DNA of 64,000 bases from Euglena gracilis (GCA_039621445.1 CP154957.1:27698541-27762540), one strand, 5' to 3'; positions 13,901-26,535 are shown, counted from the stretch's first letter. Notes: generated from the sequence alone by a model not told the origin. Numbers and translations are program-made.

Positions 13901-15750
13901 GGGGATGGAAAAGAAAGTTCAAAGAAAAAAACAAAACTGGCCATGTGCGAAATTCTGAATGAACTTTTGGAAGCCGTTTTCCACGCCTTTTCTGTACGAA
14001 ATCAGTTTCCAAAACTTTTCCGCACCAACACCCAGGTTGGACCCCTCACCCAGGGGGCCGTCCAGCCCTGGACAACCCTGGCGTGGATCGGGTGGGGCCA
14101 AACGATTCTGCTAATTTTCCCTTGCACACAACAGCTCTCCAACTTGTGCAACCCCCGCCCCTCAAAAAAAAAACACCACAACCCACTCACTTGTGCCGAA
14201 CCACCCCGTTTCGAATCATGAGCAGGCAAAAGCAGGCAAAAAAATAAATCTTGCAGGGTAGACAGACAAAAAATGCGTTGTGAAAATTACGGGTGAATAC
14301 ATTTTGGTCAAAAGCCAGTTCTGGAAATGAAATTTTGGTGAAATTCGGTATTTTTGGACAACTTTTTTCAACTCGTTCTTGCCATGATTCGAGCTTTTGC
14401 CCACGCTTTTCAGTGAGGAAAAGTGATGCATTCAGTGAGGAAACTCAATGCATCAGGTTATTCAATCTCAAAAAAAATGCCATCAGTGGTCAACATTTGC
14501 CGACATTTGTGCCTTTTGTGTCATTCTCGGTCCATTTTCAGGCCAGAGCTTCAAGCACAAACTGACACCAGCCAAAAAGATGGTGAAAAACTTACGATGC
14601 AAAGTTGGGCAATTTACAAGAAATTTTGTCCACCACAAATATTGTCCATCCCGAATTCCTGAGGCCACCATTGGAGACCACCGACACCCCCACCCTCCCC
14701 CACGTAATTAAGATTGACCCCATTCTTCAGAGTCCACACCTACCTATTGCCTTGGCTGTCTATTGCAAGTCCATTGCTGCATCCCCCCCCACCCCCGCCC
14801 CAAGAAATATTGCCTCCCCCCAAGATTGTTCGCCCAGGTGTGGAAATATTTGTTGGGAAGAAAAATTGGAGCCGTTTTTGCTTGCACTTGCGGTTGGTGT
14901 TCCATCCGCTGCATTGGGGGGATATGCAAGAGGCCAAAAAAAGGCAAGGGTGGGTTACACACCACTGTGTGCTTTGGCGCTTCGGCTGCAGCTGGCCGGC
15001 CAAGGCCAAGCGCCCATGACAAAAACCCAAAATAATGCGTTGGCTTGGGTTGGGTTGCTCTCTACCATTATCAGGCCGTTTTGGGTGGGGATATACTAGA
15101 TGGGGCCAAATTAAGAACCCCAGCAGAAAGGCAACGAAATATGGCGTTGGACGCCCATTTAAAAATATTGGTTTACTCACATTTCTGTGCGACAACTTTT
15201 ATCAACGTTGTGGAGGTTTTGAATTGTTTCATTTGGGCCACCAGTCATTTTGTTTACCGGTAGGCGCTTGAGCAGGGGCGTTGGGCCGCCCGCCTCGTTG
15301 TTGGCCTCGTTGGCCTGTACAGCTGGCCCTGGAAGTGGAGAGGGAAGGGGGGGAACAGGGGACCTGTCGGAGGGCTGGGCAGGGGTGGCTGACCACCGGT
15401 CCCAAAATCGGGTAACCAATTGCAAGCTAATACTGTGAAATGATTCTCAACAGGTTTTTATTGCGACCTCCAACAGGTGGACAACAAATTAAAACGAATG
15501 CAAATGGCTTTAAATTGCCAACCCCGCGTTTGAACGCCTTGTGTCGGGGATGGAAAAGAAAGTTCAAAGAAAAAAACAAAACTGGCCATGTGCGAAATTC
15601 TGAATGAACTTTTGGAAGCCGTTTTCCACGCCTTTTCTGTACGAAATCAGTTTCCAAAACTTTTCCGCACCAACACCCAGGTTGGACCCCTCACCCAGGG
15701 GGCCGTCCAGCCCTGCAAGCACCTATGGTCATCCAGGATCCCAAACCCAG

Positions 15751-15826
15751 TCACGCCCAGTCACACCCAGTCACGCCCAGTCACGCCCAGTCACGCCCAG
15801 TCACGCCCAGTCACGCCCAGTCACGC
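15751..15826 (+). repeat. Left-arm decamer repeat (CAGTCACGCC)n
   Basis: About 7.5 copies in exact 10-bp register, with one CAGTCACACC variant. It starts about 35 bp inside the left TIR of the 15.7-kb element. Confidence 0.95.
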
Positions 15827-16316
15827 TAAGAGAAATCCCAGTCATCCAAGCTTCAAGCAGACATGATGCCTAGAATTTCGCAAAGCAACAAAATAAGTGA
15901 GGGTCTCTCGGGTCTGCAACTCAGTCATGCAGTTTGATGGAAAAGAGATGGCGGTTAATGTAAATGAAGGTTATTGCTGAGAGAGTGTCATTGTGCATAT
16001 TCAAGCGGTCATCCGTCTGGATGATGGGCAATGATGCTTTCATGCATGAATCAAACGATCAGTCTTGCTTCCCATCAGAAAAACTGGGCTCAGATTCAGT
16101 GGGTTACCCCCCGCGGGATCCACGACCTTTTTCCGGCAAGCCCAATTTTTTCCAGCGACGCCTTGACGGGAATCCCCAAAACCTTGTGGTGGCAGTGTGG
16201 TGCTAGGGGGGAGGGGGCACACACCCACCCCTGTATACCCCCCATATCCAAGCATCACAACCGACATGCCCAAGGAGCGAAAACGTTCGCTCAGCTTATT
16301 CAAGCACATCTAATCA

Positions 16317-16511
16317 ACCAGTCACGCCCAGTCACGTCAAGTCACCGCACCTTTCAGGGTCCTCGAACCCAGTCACGCCCAGTCACGCCCAGTCACGCCC
16401 AGTCACGCCCAGTCACGCCCAGTCACGGAACCCCACCTATGGGGGTCCTCAAACCCAGTCACGCCCAGTCACGCCCAGTCACGCCCAGTCACGCACAGTC
16501 ACGCCCAGTCA
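16317..16511 (+). repeat. Right-arm decamer repeat (CAGTCACGCC)n, three blocks
   Basis: Blocks lie at about 16,317-16,345, 16,371-16,427 and 16,455-16,511. Spacers contain CACCTTTCAGGGTCCTC and CACCTATGGGGGTCCTC, which resemble the left terminus. The orientation is the same as in the left arm, so the arms are direct, not inverted, repeats. Confidence 0.95.
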
Positions 16512-19500
16512 TATCATAGGTGCTTGCAGCCCTGGACAACCCTGGCGTGGATCGGGTGGGGCCAAACGATTCTGCTAATTTTCCCTTGCACACAACAGCT
16601 CTCCAACTTGTGCAACCCCCGCCCCTCAAAAAAAAAACAACACCACAACCCACTCACTTGTGCCGAACCACCCCGTTTCGAATCATGAGCAGGCAAAAGC
16701 AGGCAAAAAAAATAAATCTTGCAGGGTAGACAGACAAAAAATGCATTGTGAAAATTACGGGTGAATACATTTTGGTCAAAAGCCAGTTCTGGAAATGAAA
16801 TTTTGGTGAAATTCGGTATTTTTGGACAACTTTTTTCAACTCGTTCTTGCCATGATTCGAGCTTTTGCCCACGCTTTTCAGTGAGGAAAAGTGATGCATT
16901 CAGTGAGGAAACTCAATGCATCAGGTTATTCAATCTCAAAAAAAATGCCATCAGTGGTCAACATTTGCCGACATTTGTGCCTTTTGTGCCATTCTCGGTC
17001 CATTTTCAGGCCAGAGCTTCAAGCACAAACTGACACCAGCCAAAAAGATGGTGAAAAACTTACGATGCAAAGTTGGGCAATTTACAAGAAATTTTGTCCA
17101 CCACAAATATTGTCCATCCCGAATTCCTGAGGCCACCATTGGAGACCACCGACATCCCCACCCTCCCCCACATAATTAAGATTGACCCCATTCTTCAGAG
17201 TCCACACCAACCTATTGCCTTGGCTGTCTATTGCAAGTCCATTGCTGCATCCCCCCCCACCCCCGCCCCAAGAAATATTGCCTCCCCCCAAGATTGTTCG
17301 CCCAGTGCGGAAATATTCGCCGGCAAGAAAAATTGGAGCCGTTTTTGCTTGCACTTGCGGTTGGTGTTCCATCCGCTGCATTGGGGGGATATGCAAGAGG
17401 CCAAAAAAAGGCAAGGGTGGGTTACACACCACTGTGTGCTTTGGCGCTTCGGCTGCAGCTGGCCGGCCAAGGCCAAGCGCCCATGACAAAAACCCAAAAT
17501 AATGCGTTGGCTTGGGTTGGGTTGCTCTCTACCATTATCAGGCCGTTTTGGGTGGGGATATACTGGATGGGGCCAAATTAAGAACCCCAGCAGAAAGGCA
17601 ACGAAATATGGCGTTGGACGCCCATTTAAAAAATATTGGTTTACTCACATTTCTGTGCGACAACTTTTATCAACGTTGTGGAGGTTTGAATTGTTTCATT
17701 TGGGCCACCAGTCATTTTGTTTACCGGTAGGCGCTTGAGCAGGGGCGTTGGGCCGCCCGCCTCGTTGTTGGCCTCGTTGGCCTGTACAGCTGGCCCTGGA
17801 AGTGGAGAGGGAAGGGGGGGAACAGGGGACCTGTCGGAGGGCTGGGCAGGGGTGGCTGACCACCGGTCCCAAAATCGGGTAACCAATTGCAAGCTAATAC
17901 TGTGAAATGATTCTCAACAGGTTTTTATTGCGACCTCCAACAGGTGGACAACAAATTAAAACGAATGCAAATGGCTTTAAATTGCCAACCCCGCGTTTGA
18001 ACGCCTTGTGTCGGAGATGTAAAAAAAATTTCAAAGAAAAAAAACAAAACTGGCCATGTGCGAAATTCTGAATGAACTTTTGGAAGCCGTTTTCCACGCC
18101 TTTTCTGTACGAAATCAGTTTCCAAAACTTTTCCGCACCAACACCCAGGTTGGACCCCTCACCCAGGGGGCCGTCCAGCCCTGGACAACCCTGGCGTGGA
18201 TCGGGTGGGGCCAAACGATTCTGCTAATTTTCCCTTGCACACAACAGCTCTCCAACTTGTGCAACCCCCGCCCCTCAAAAAAAAAAACACCACAACCCAC
18301 TCACTTGTGCCGAACCACCCCGTTTCGAATCATGAGCAGGCAAAAGAAGGGAAAAAAAAATAAATCTTGCAGGGTAGACAGACAAAAAATGCGTTGTGAA
18401 AATTACGGGTGAATACATTTTGGTCAAAAGCCAGTTCTGGAAATGAAATTTTGGTGAAATTCGGTATTTTTGGACAACTTTTTTCAACTCGTTCTTGCCA
18501 TGATTCGAGCTTTTGCCCACGCTTTTCAGTGAGGAAAAGTGATGCATTCAGTGAGGAAACTCAATGCATCAGGTTATTCAATCTCAAAAAAAATGCCATC
18601 AGTGGTCAACATTTGCCGACATTTGTGCCTTTTGTGTCATTCTCGGTCCATTTTCAGGCCAGAGCTTCAAGCACAAACTGACACCAGCCAAAAAGATGGT
18701 GAAAAACTTACGATGCAAAGTTGGGCAATTTACAAGAAATTTTGTCCACCACAAATATTGTCCATCCCGAATTCCTGAGGCCACCATTGGAGACCACCGA
18801 CATCCCCACCCTCCCCCACGTAATTAAGATTGACCCCATTCTTCAGAGTCCACACCTACCTATTGCCTTGGCTGTCTATTGCAAGTCCATTGCTGCATCC
18901 CCCCCCACCCCCGCCCCAAGAAATATTGCCCCCCCCCCAAGATTGTTCGCCCAGGTGCGGAAATATTTGTTGGGAAGAAAAATTGGAGCCGTTTTTGCTT
19001 GCACTTGCGGTTGGTGTTCCATCCGCTGCATTGGGGGGGATATGCAAGAGGCCAAAAAAAGGCAAGGGTGGGTTACACACCACTGTGTGCTTTGGCGCTT
19101 CGGCTGCAGCTGGCCGGCCAAGGCCAAGCGCCCATGACAAAAACCCAAAATAATGCGTTGGCTTGGGTTGGGTTGCTCTCTACCACCATTATCAGGCCGT
19201 TTTGGGTGGGGATATACTAGATGGGGCCAAATTAAGAACCCCAGCAGAAAGGCAACGAAATATGGCGTTGGACGCCCATTTAAAAAATATTGGTTTACTC
19301 ACATTTCTGTGCGACAACTTTTATCAACGTTGTGGAGGTTTTGAATTGTTTCATTTGGGCCACCAGTCATTTTGTTTACCGGTAGGCGCTTGAGCAGGGG
19401 CGTTGGGCCGCCCGCCTCGTTGTTGGCCTCGTTGGCCTGTACAGCTGGCCCTGGAAGTGGAGAGGGAAGGGGGGGAACAGGGGACCTGTCGGAGGGCTGG

Positions 19501-22500
19501 GCAGGGGTGGCTGACCACCGGTCCCAAAATCGGGTAACCAATTGCAAGCTAATACTGTGAAATGATTCTCAACAGGTTTTTATTGCGACCTCCAACAGGT
19601 GGACAACAAATTAAAACGAATGCAAATGGCTTTAAATTGCCAACCCCGCGTTTGAACGCCTTGTGTCGGGGATGGAAAAGAAAGTTCAAAGAAAAAAACA
19701 AAACTGGCCATGTGCGAAATTCTGAATGAACTTTTGGAAGCCGTTTTCCACGCCTTTTCTGTACGAAATCAGTTTCCAAAACTTTTCCGCACCAACACCC
19801 AGGTTGGACCCCTCACCCAGGGGGCCGTCCAGCCCTGGACAACCCTGGCGTGGATCGGGTGGGGCCAAACGATTCTGCTAATTTTCCCTTGCACACAACA
19901 GCTCTCCAACTTGTGCAACCCCCGCCCCTCAAAAAAAAAAAAAAACACCACAACCCACTCACTTGTGCCGAACCACCCCGTTTCGAATCATGAGCAGGCA
20001 AAAGCAGGCAAAAAAAATAAATCTTGCAGGGTAGACAGACAAAAAATACGTTGTGAAAATTACGGGTGAATACATTTTGGTCAAAAGCCAGTTCTGGAAA
20101 TGAAATTTTGGTGAAATTCGGTATTTTTGGACAACTTTTTTCAACTCGTTCTTGCCATGATTCGAGCTTTTGCCCACGCTTTTCAGTGAGGAACAGTGAT
20201 GCATTCAGTGAGGAAACTCAATGCATCAGGTTATTCAATCTCAAAAAAAATGCCATCAGTGGTCAACATTTGCCGACATTTGTGCCTTTTGTGTCATTCT
20301 CGGTCCATTTTCAGGCCAGAGCTTCAAGCACAAACTGACACCAGCCAAAAAGATGGTGAAAAACTTACGATGCAAAGTTGGGCAATTTACAAGAAATTTT
20401 GTCCACCACAAATATTGTCCATCCCGAATTCCTGAGGCCACCATTGGAGACCACCGACATCCCCACCCTCCCCCACGTAATTAAGATTGACCCCATTCTT
20501 CAGAGTCCACACCTACCTATTGCCTTGGCTGTCTATTGCAAGTCCATTGCTGCATCCCCCCCACCCCCGCCCCAAGAAATATTGCCTCCCCCCAAGATTG
20601 TTCGCCCAGGTGCGGAAATATTTGTTGGGAAGAGAAATTGGAGCCGTTTTTGCTTGCACTTGCGGTTGGTGTTCCATCCGCTGCATTGGGGGGATATGCA
20701 AGAGGCCAAAAAAAGGGTGGGTTACACACCACTGTGTGCTTTGGCGCTTCGGCTGCAGCTGGCCGGCCAAGGCCAAGCGCCCATGACAAAAACCCAAAAT
20801 AATGCGTTGGCTTGGGTTGGGTTGCTCTCTACCATTATCAGGCCGTTTTGGGTGGGGATATACTGGATGGGGCCAAATTAAGAACCCCAGCAGAAAGGCA
20901 ACGAAATATGGCGTTGGACGTCCATTTAAAAAATATTGGTTTACTCACATTTCTGTGCGACAACTTTTATCAACGTTGTGGAGGTTTTGAATTGTTTCAT
21001 TTGGGCCACCAGTCATTTTGTTTACCGGTAGGCGCTTGAGCAGGGGCGTTGGGCCGCCCGCCTCGTTGTTGGCCTCGTTGGCCTGTACAGCTGGCCCTGG
21101 AAGTGGAGAGGGAAGGGGGGGAACAGGGGACCTGTCGGAGGGCTGGGCAGGGGTGGCTGACCACCGGTCCCAAAATCGGGTAACCAATTGCAAGCTAATA
21201 CTGTGAAATGATTCTCAACAGGTTTTTATTGCGACCTCCAACAAATTAAAACGAATGCAAATGGCTTTAAATTGCCAACCCCGCGTTTGAACGCCTTGTG
21301 TCGGGGATGGAAAAGAAAGTTCAAAGAAAAAAACAAAACTGGCCATGTGCGAAATTCTGAATGAACTTTTGGAAGCCGTTTTCCACGCCTTTTCTGTACG
21401 AAATCAGTTTCCAAAACTTTTCCGCACCAACACCCAGGTTGGACCCCTCACCCAGGGGGCCGTCCAGCCCTGGACAACCCTGGCGTGGATCGGGTGGGGC
21501 CAAACGATTCTGCTAATTTTCCCTTGCACACAACAGCTCTCCAACTTGTGCAACCCCCGCCCCTCAAAAAAAAAAACACCACAACCCACTCACTTGTGCC
21601 GAACCACCCCGTTTCGAATCATGAGCAGGCAAAAGCAGGCAAAAAAATAAATCTTGCAGGGTAGACAGACAAAAAATGCGTTGTGAAAATTACGGGTGAA
21701 TACATTTTGGTCAAAAGCCAGTTCTGGAAATGAAATTTTGGTGAAATTCGGTATTTTTGGACAACTTTTTTCAACTCGTTCTTGCCATGATTCGAGCTTT
21801 TGCCCACGCTTTTCAGTGAGGAACAGTGATGCATTCAGTGAGGAAACTCAATGCATCAGGTTATTCAATCTCAAAAAAAATGCCATCAGTGGTCAACATT
21901 TGCCGACATTTGTGCCTTTTGTGTCATTCTCGGTCCATTTTCAGGCCAGAGCTTCAAGCACAAACTGACACCAGCCAAAAAGATGGTGAAAAACTTACGA
22001 TGCAAAGTTGGGCAATTTACAAGAAATTTTGTCCACCACAAATATTGTCCATCCCGAATTCCTGAGGCCACCATTGGAGACCACCGACATCCCCACCCTC
22101 CCCCACGTAATTAAGATTGACCCCATTCTTCAGAGTCCACACCTACCTATTGCCTTGGCTGTCTATTGCAAGTCCATTGCTGCATCCCCCCCCACCCCCG
22201 CCCCAAGAAATATTGCCTCCCCCCAAGATTGTTCGCCCAGGTGCGGAAATATTTGTTGGGAAGAGAAATTGGAGCCGTTTTTGCTTGCACTTGCGGTTGG
22301 TGTTCCATCCGCTGCATTGGGGGGATATGCAAGAGGCCAAAAAAAGGGTGGGTTACACACCACTGTGTGCTTTGGCGCTTCGGCTGCGGCTGGCCGGCCA
22401 AGGCCAAGCGCCCATGACAAAAACCCAAAATAATGCGTTGGCTTGGGTTGGGTTGCTCTCTACCATTATCAGGCCGTTTTGGGTGGGGATATACTAGATG

Positions 22501-23587
22501 GGGCCAAATTAAGAACCCCAGCAGAAAGGCAACGAAATATGGCGTTGGACGTCCATTTAAAAAATATTGGTTTACTCACATTTCTGTGCGACAACTTTTA
22601 TCAACGTTGTGGAGGTTTTGAATTGTTTCATTTGGGCCACCAGTCATTTTGTTTACCGGTAGGCGCTTGAGCAGGGGCGTTGGGCCGCCCGCCTCGTTGT
22701 TGGCCTCGTTGGCCTGTACAGCTGGCCCTGGAAGTGGAGAGGGAAGGGGGGGAACAGGGGACCTGTCGGAGGGCTGGGCAGGGGTGGCTGACCACCGGTC
22801 CCAAAATCGGGTAACCAATTGCAAGCTAATATTGTGAAATGATTCTCAACAGGTTTTTATTGCGACCTCCAACAGGTGGACAACAAATTAAAACGAATGC
22901 AAATGGCTTTAAATTGCCAACCCCGCGTTTGAACGCCTTGTGTCGGAGATGGAAAAGAAAGTTCAAAGAAAAAAACAAAACTGGCCATGTGCGAAATTCT
23001 GAATGAACTTTTGGAAGCCGTTTTCCACGCCTTTTCTGTACGAAATCAGTTTCCAAAACTTTTCCGCACCAACACCCAGGTTGGACCCCTCACCCAGGGG
23101 GCCGTCCAGCCCTGGACAACCCTGGCGTGGATCGGGTGGGGCCAAACGATTCTGCTAATTTTCCCTTGCACACAACAGCTCTCCAACTTGTGCAACCCCC
23201 GCCCCTCAAAAAAAAAAAAACACCACAACCCTCACTTGTGCCGAACCACCCCGTTTCGAATCATGAGCAGGCAAAAGCAGGCAAAAAAAATAAATCTTGC
23301 AGGGTAGACAGACAAAAAATGCGTTGTGAAAATTATGGGTGAATACATTTTGGTCAAAAGCCAGTTCTGGAAATGAAATTTTGGTGAAATTCGGTATTTT
23401 TGGACAACTTTTTTCAACTCGTTCTTGCCATGATTCGAGCTTTTGCCCACGCTTTTCAGTGAGGAAAAGTGATGCATTCAGTGAGGAAACTCAATGCATC
23501 AGGTTATTCAATCTCAAAAAAAATGCCATCAGTGGTCAACATTTGCCGACATTTGTGCCTTTTGTGTCATTCTCGGTCCATTTTCAG

Positions 23588-24063
23588 GCCAGAGCTTCAA
23601 GCACAAACTGACACCAGCCAAAAAGATGGTGAAAAACTATGATGCAAAGTTGGGCAATTTACAAGAAATTTTGTCCACCACAAATATTGTCCATCCCGAA
23701 TTCCTGAGGCCACCATTGGAGACCACCGACACCCCCACCCTCCCCCACATAATTAAGATTGACCCCATTCTTCAGAGTCCACACCTACCTATTGCCTTGG
23801 CTGTCTATTGCAAGTCCATTGCTGCATCCCCCCCCACCCCCGCCCCAAGAAATATTGCCTCCCCCCAAGATTGTTCGCCCAGTGCGGAAATATTTGCTGG
23901 CAAGAAAAATTGGAGCCGTTTTTGCTTGCACTTGCGGTTGGTGTTCCATCCGCTGCATTGGGGGGATATGCAAGAGGCCAAAAAAAGGCAAGGGTGGGTT
24001 ACACACCACTGTGTGCTTTGGCGCTTCGGCTGCAGCTGGCCGGCCAAGGCCAAGCGCCCATGA
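23588..24063 (+). pseudogene. Exon-like segment with rare open frame (14th marked unit)
   Basis: After a TCGGTCCATTTTCAG acceptor the frame reads GQSFKHKLTPAKKMVKNYDA and runs to a stop at 24,063. It passes through KLGNLQEILSTTNIVHPEF and PHLPIALAVYCKSIAAS, which look like ordinary soluble-protein sequence. In the other units compared, AAAACTTACGATG replaces AAAACTATGATG, one base longer, which puts the two halves in different frames. This unit therefore either keeps an ancestral frame or regained it by a deletion. The C-terminal part is basic and low-confidence. Function unknown. Confidence 0.45.
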
Positions 24064-24287
24064 CAAAAACCCAAAATAATGCGTTGGCTTGGGTTGGGTT
24101 GCTCTCTACCATAGATGGGGCCAAATTAAGAACCCCAGCAGAAAGGCGACAAAATATGGCGTTGGACGTCCATTTAAAAAATATTGGTTTACTCACATTT
24201 CTGTGCGACAACTTTAATCAACGTTGTGGAGGTTTTGAATTGTTTCATTTGGGCCACCAGTCATTTTGTTTGCCGGTAGGCGCTTGA
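23808..24287 (+). pseudogene. Exon-like segment in a second frame, fused by a local deletion
   Basis: An overlapping frame reads through LLALAVGVPSAALGGYARGQ, then KTQNNALAWVGLLSTI, and in this unit alone continues into GAKLRTPAERRQNMALDVHL and a stop at 24,287. Other units have 30-40 extra bases after CTCTACCATTATCAGG, which separate the two pieces by a frame change. The peptide next to CTTTACCG/GTAGGC ends at a possible donor. The two halves look protein-like, with no low-complexity bias, but I cannot place them in a family. Confidence 0.4.
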
Positions 24288-24929
24288 GCAGGGGCGTTGG
24301 GCCGCCCGCCTCGTTGTTGGCCTCGTTGGCCTGTACAGCTGGCCCTGGAAGTGGAGAGGGAAGGGGGGGAACAGGGGACCTGTCGGAGGGCTGGGCAGGG
24401 GTGGCTGACCACCGGTCCCAAAATCGGGTAACCAATTGCAAGCTAATATTGTGAAATGATCCTCAACAGGTTTTTATTGCGACCTCCAACAGGTGGACAA
24501 CAAATTAAAACGAATGCAAATGGCTTTAAATTGCCAACCCCGCGTTTGAACGCCTTGTGTCGGGGATGGAAAAGAAAATTCAAAGAAAAAAGCAAAACTG
24601 GCCATGTGCGAAATTCTGAATGAACTTTTGGAAGCCGTTTTCCACGCCTTTTCTGTACGAAATCAGTTTCCAAAACTTTTCCGCACCAACACCCAGGCTG
24701 GACCCCTCAACCAGGGGGCCGTCCAGCCCTGGACAACCCTGGCGTGGATCGGGTGGGGCCAAACGATTCTGCTAATTTTCCCTTGCACACAACAGCTCTC
24801 CGACTTGTGCAACCCCCGCCCCTCAAAAAAAAAACAACAACACCACAGCCCACTCACTTGTGCCGAATCACCCCGTTTCGAATCATCAGCAGGCAAAAGC
24901 AGGCAAAAAAATAAATCTTACAGGGTAGA

Positions 24930-26425
24930 CAGACATAAGAATATGTTGTGAAAATTACGGTTGAATACATTTTGGTCAAAAGACACAATTCTGGAAATGA
25001 AATTTTGGTGAAATTCGGTATTTTTGGACAACTTTTTTCAACTCGTTCTTGCCATGGTTCGAGCTTTTGCCCATGCTTTTCGGTGAGGAAACGGAATACA
25101 ATCGCTTTTCAGTGAGGAAAAATGATGCATTCAGTGAGGAAACTGAATACATCAGGTTATTCAATCTCAAAAAAAATGCCATCAAAGGTCAATATTAGCC
25201 GACATTTGTGCCTTTTGTGGCATTCTCGTTCCATTTTCAGGCCAGAGCTTCAAGCACAAACTGACACCAGCCAAAAAGATGGTGAAAAACTTACGACGTA
25301 AAGTTGGGCAATTTACAAAAAATTTTGTCCACCACAAATATTGTCCATCCCGAATTCCTGAGGCCACCATTGGAGACCACCGACACCCCCACCCTCCCCC
25401 ACGTAATTAAGATTGACCCCATTCTTCAGAGTCCACACCTACCTATTGCCTTGGCTGTCTATTGCAAGTCCATTGCTGCATCCCCCCCCACCCCCGCCCC
25501 AAGAAATATTGCCTCCCCCCAAGATTGTTCGCCCAGTGCGGAAATATTTGTTGGGAAGAAAAATTGGAGCCGTTTTTGCTTGCACTTGCGGTTGGTGTTC
25601 CATCCGCTGCATTGGGGGGATATGCAAGAGGCCAAAAAAAGGCAAGGGTGGGTTACACACCACTGTGTGCTTTGGCGCTTCGGCTGCAGCTGGCCGGCCA
25701 AGGCCAAGCGCCCATGACAAAAACCCAAAATAATAATAATGCGTTGGTTTGGGTTGGGTTGCTCTCTACCATTATCAGGCCGTTTTGGGTGGGGATATAC
25801 TAGATGGGGCCAAATTAAGAACCCCAGCAGAAAGGCAACAAAATATGGCGTTGGACGTCCATTTAAAAAATATTGGTTTACTCACATTTCTGTGCGACAA
25901 CTTTTATCAACACTGTGGAGGTTTTGAATTGTTTCATTTGGGCCACCAGTCATTTTGTTTACCGGTAGGCGCTTGAGCAGGGGCGTTAGGCCGCCCGCCT
26001 CGTTGTTGGCCTCGTTGGCCTGTACAGCTGGCCCTGGAAGTGGAGAGGGAAGGAGGGGGAACAGGGGACCTGTCGGAGGGCTGGGCAGGGGTGGCTGACC
26101 ACTGGTCCCAAAATCGGGTAACCAATTGCAAGCTGATATTGTGAAATGATTCTCAACAGGTCTTTATTGTGACCTCCAACAGGTGGACAACAAATTAAAA
26201 CGAATGCAAATGGCTTTAAATTGCCAACCCCGCGTTTGAACGCCTTGTGTCGGAGATGGAAAAGAAAGTTCAAAGAAAAAAGCAAAACTGGCCATGTGCG
26301 AAATTCTGAAAGAACTTTTGGAAGCAGTTTTCAAACTTCTCCTGAATTAGATCAATTTCCAAAAATTTACCGCATCAATACCCAGGCTTAACCCGTCACC
26401 CAGGGGGCCGTCCAGCAGACGTTCT
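24930..26425 (+). repeat. Right edge of the tandem array, diverged and truncated
   Basis: Units near the right edge carry many more differences than internal ones, for example CATAAGAATATGTTG at 24,936 and a partial duplication GGAAACGGAATACAATCGC near 25,088. From 26,300 the match degrades (AAAGAACTTTTGGAAGCAG, TCAAACTTCTCC) and ends after GGGGGCCGTCCAGC. Confidence 0.85.
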
Positions 26426-26469
26426 TGACAGCTCCTTGAACAAATGATCAGGCATTATTATTTTTTAAG

Positions 26470-26535
26470 GCGCCTTAAAAAACCTTAAAAAACCTTAAAA
26501 AACCTTAAAAAACCTTAAAAAAATCACCCCAAGGA
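26470..26535 (+). repeat. Decamer array (AACCTTAAAA)n
   Basis: Four to five copies in exact 10-bp register lie immediately outside the 1.65-kb array, next to AAGGCGCCTT. A related block is at 28,229-28,300. Confidence 0.9.

Larger units (their letters stand above)
15716..16526. mobile_element. Non-autonomous TIR element with decamer-repeat arms, 811 bp
   Basis: The element interrupts one array unit. It begins CAAGCACCTATG and ends CATAGGTGCTTG, a perfect 12-bp TIR. It is flanked on both sides by CAGCCCTG (15,708-15,715 and 16,527-16,534), and that octamer occurs once at this place in uninterrupted units, so it is an 8-bp TSD. Inside each end are blocks of a 10-bp repeat, CAGTCACGCC. Subterminal copies of ACCTATGG..GTCCTC..AACCCAG occur at the left end and near 16,353 and 16,432. 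The 450-bp core has no convincing coding frame, so it is non-autonomous. The 8-bp TSD fits the hAT superfamily, but the TIR does not start with CAGGG. No other complete copy is in the window. Confidence 0.93.
1..26425 (+). repeat. Tandem array, unit about 1.65 kb, at least 15.5 copies
   Basis: The same block recurs head to tail. Taking the ATGCGTTGGCTTGGG marker as phase, units begin at 60, 1763, 3414, 5137, 6785, 8444, 10092, 11743, 13389, 15035, 17502, 19153, 20802, 22433, 24079 and 25739. Most spacings are 1,646-1,660 bp. Exceptions are 1,703 (extra T-tract segment near 860-915), 1,723 (local duplication near 4,900-4,980), 1,631 (a GGCAAG deletion plus a 10-bp loss) and 2,467 (an 811-bp element plus 8-bp duplication on a 1,648-bp unit). 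Units look nearly identical apart from homopolymer lengths and scattered SNPs. The array continues past the left edge and ends at about 26,425 inside a unit. Each unit holds exon-like segments on both strands, described separately. It could be a satellite (centromeric or subtelomeric) or a tandemly amplified gene fragment. Confidence 0.98.

Noticed and set aside
15751-16511. CRISPR array from the regular 10-bp repeats
   Set aside because: There are no spacers, the unit is 10 bp, and the blocks lie inside a TIR element in eukaryotic DNA.
1-26425. Dozens of recurring open frames of 60-190 codons in the 1.65-kb array as genes
   Set aside because: They repeat in every unit in several overlapping frames on both strands, change frame with homopolymer length, and mostly lack a start in context. 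Only the few segments with splice context are kept, as decayed exons.
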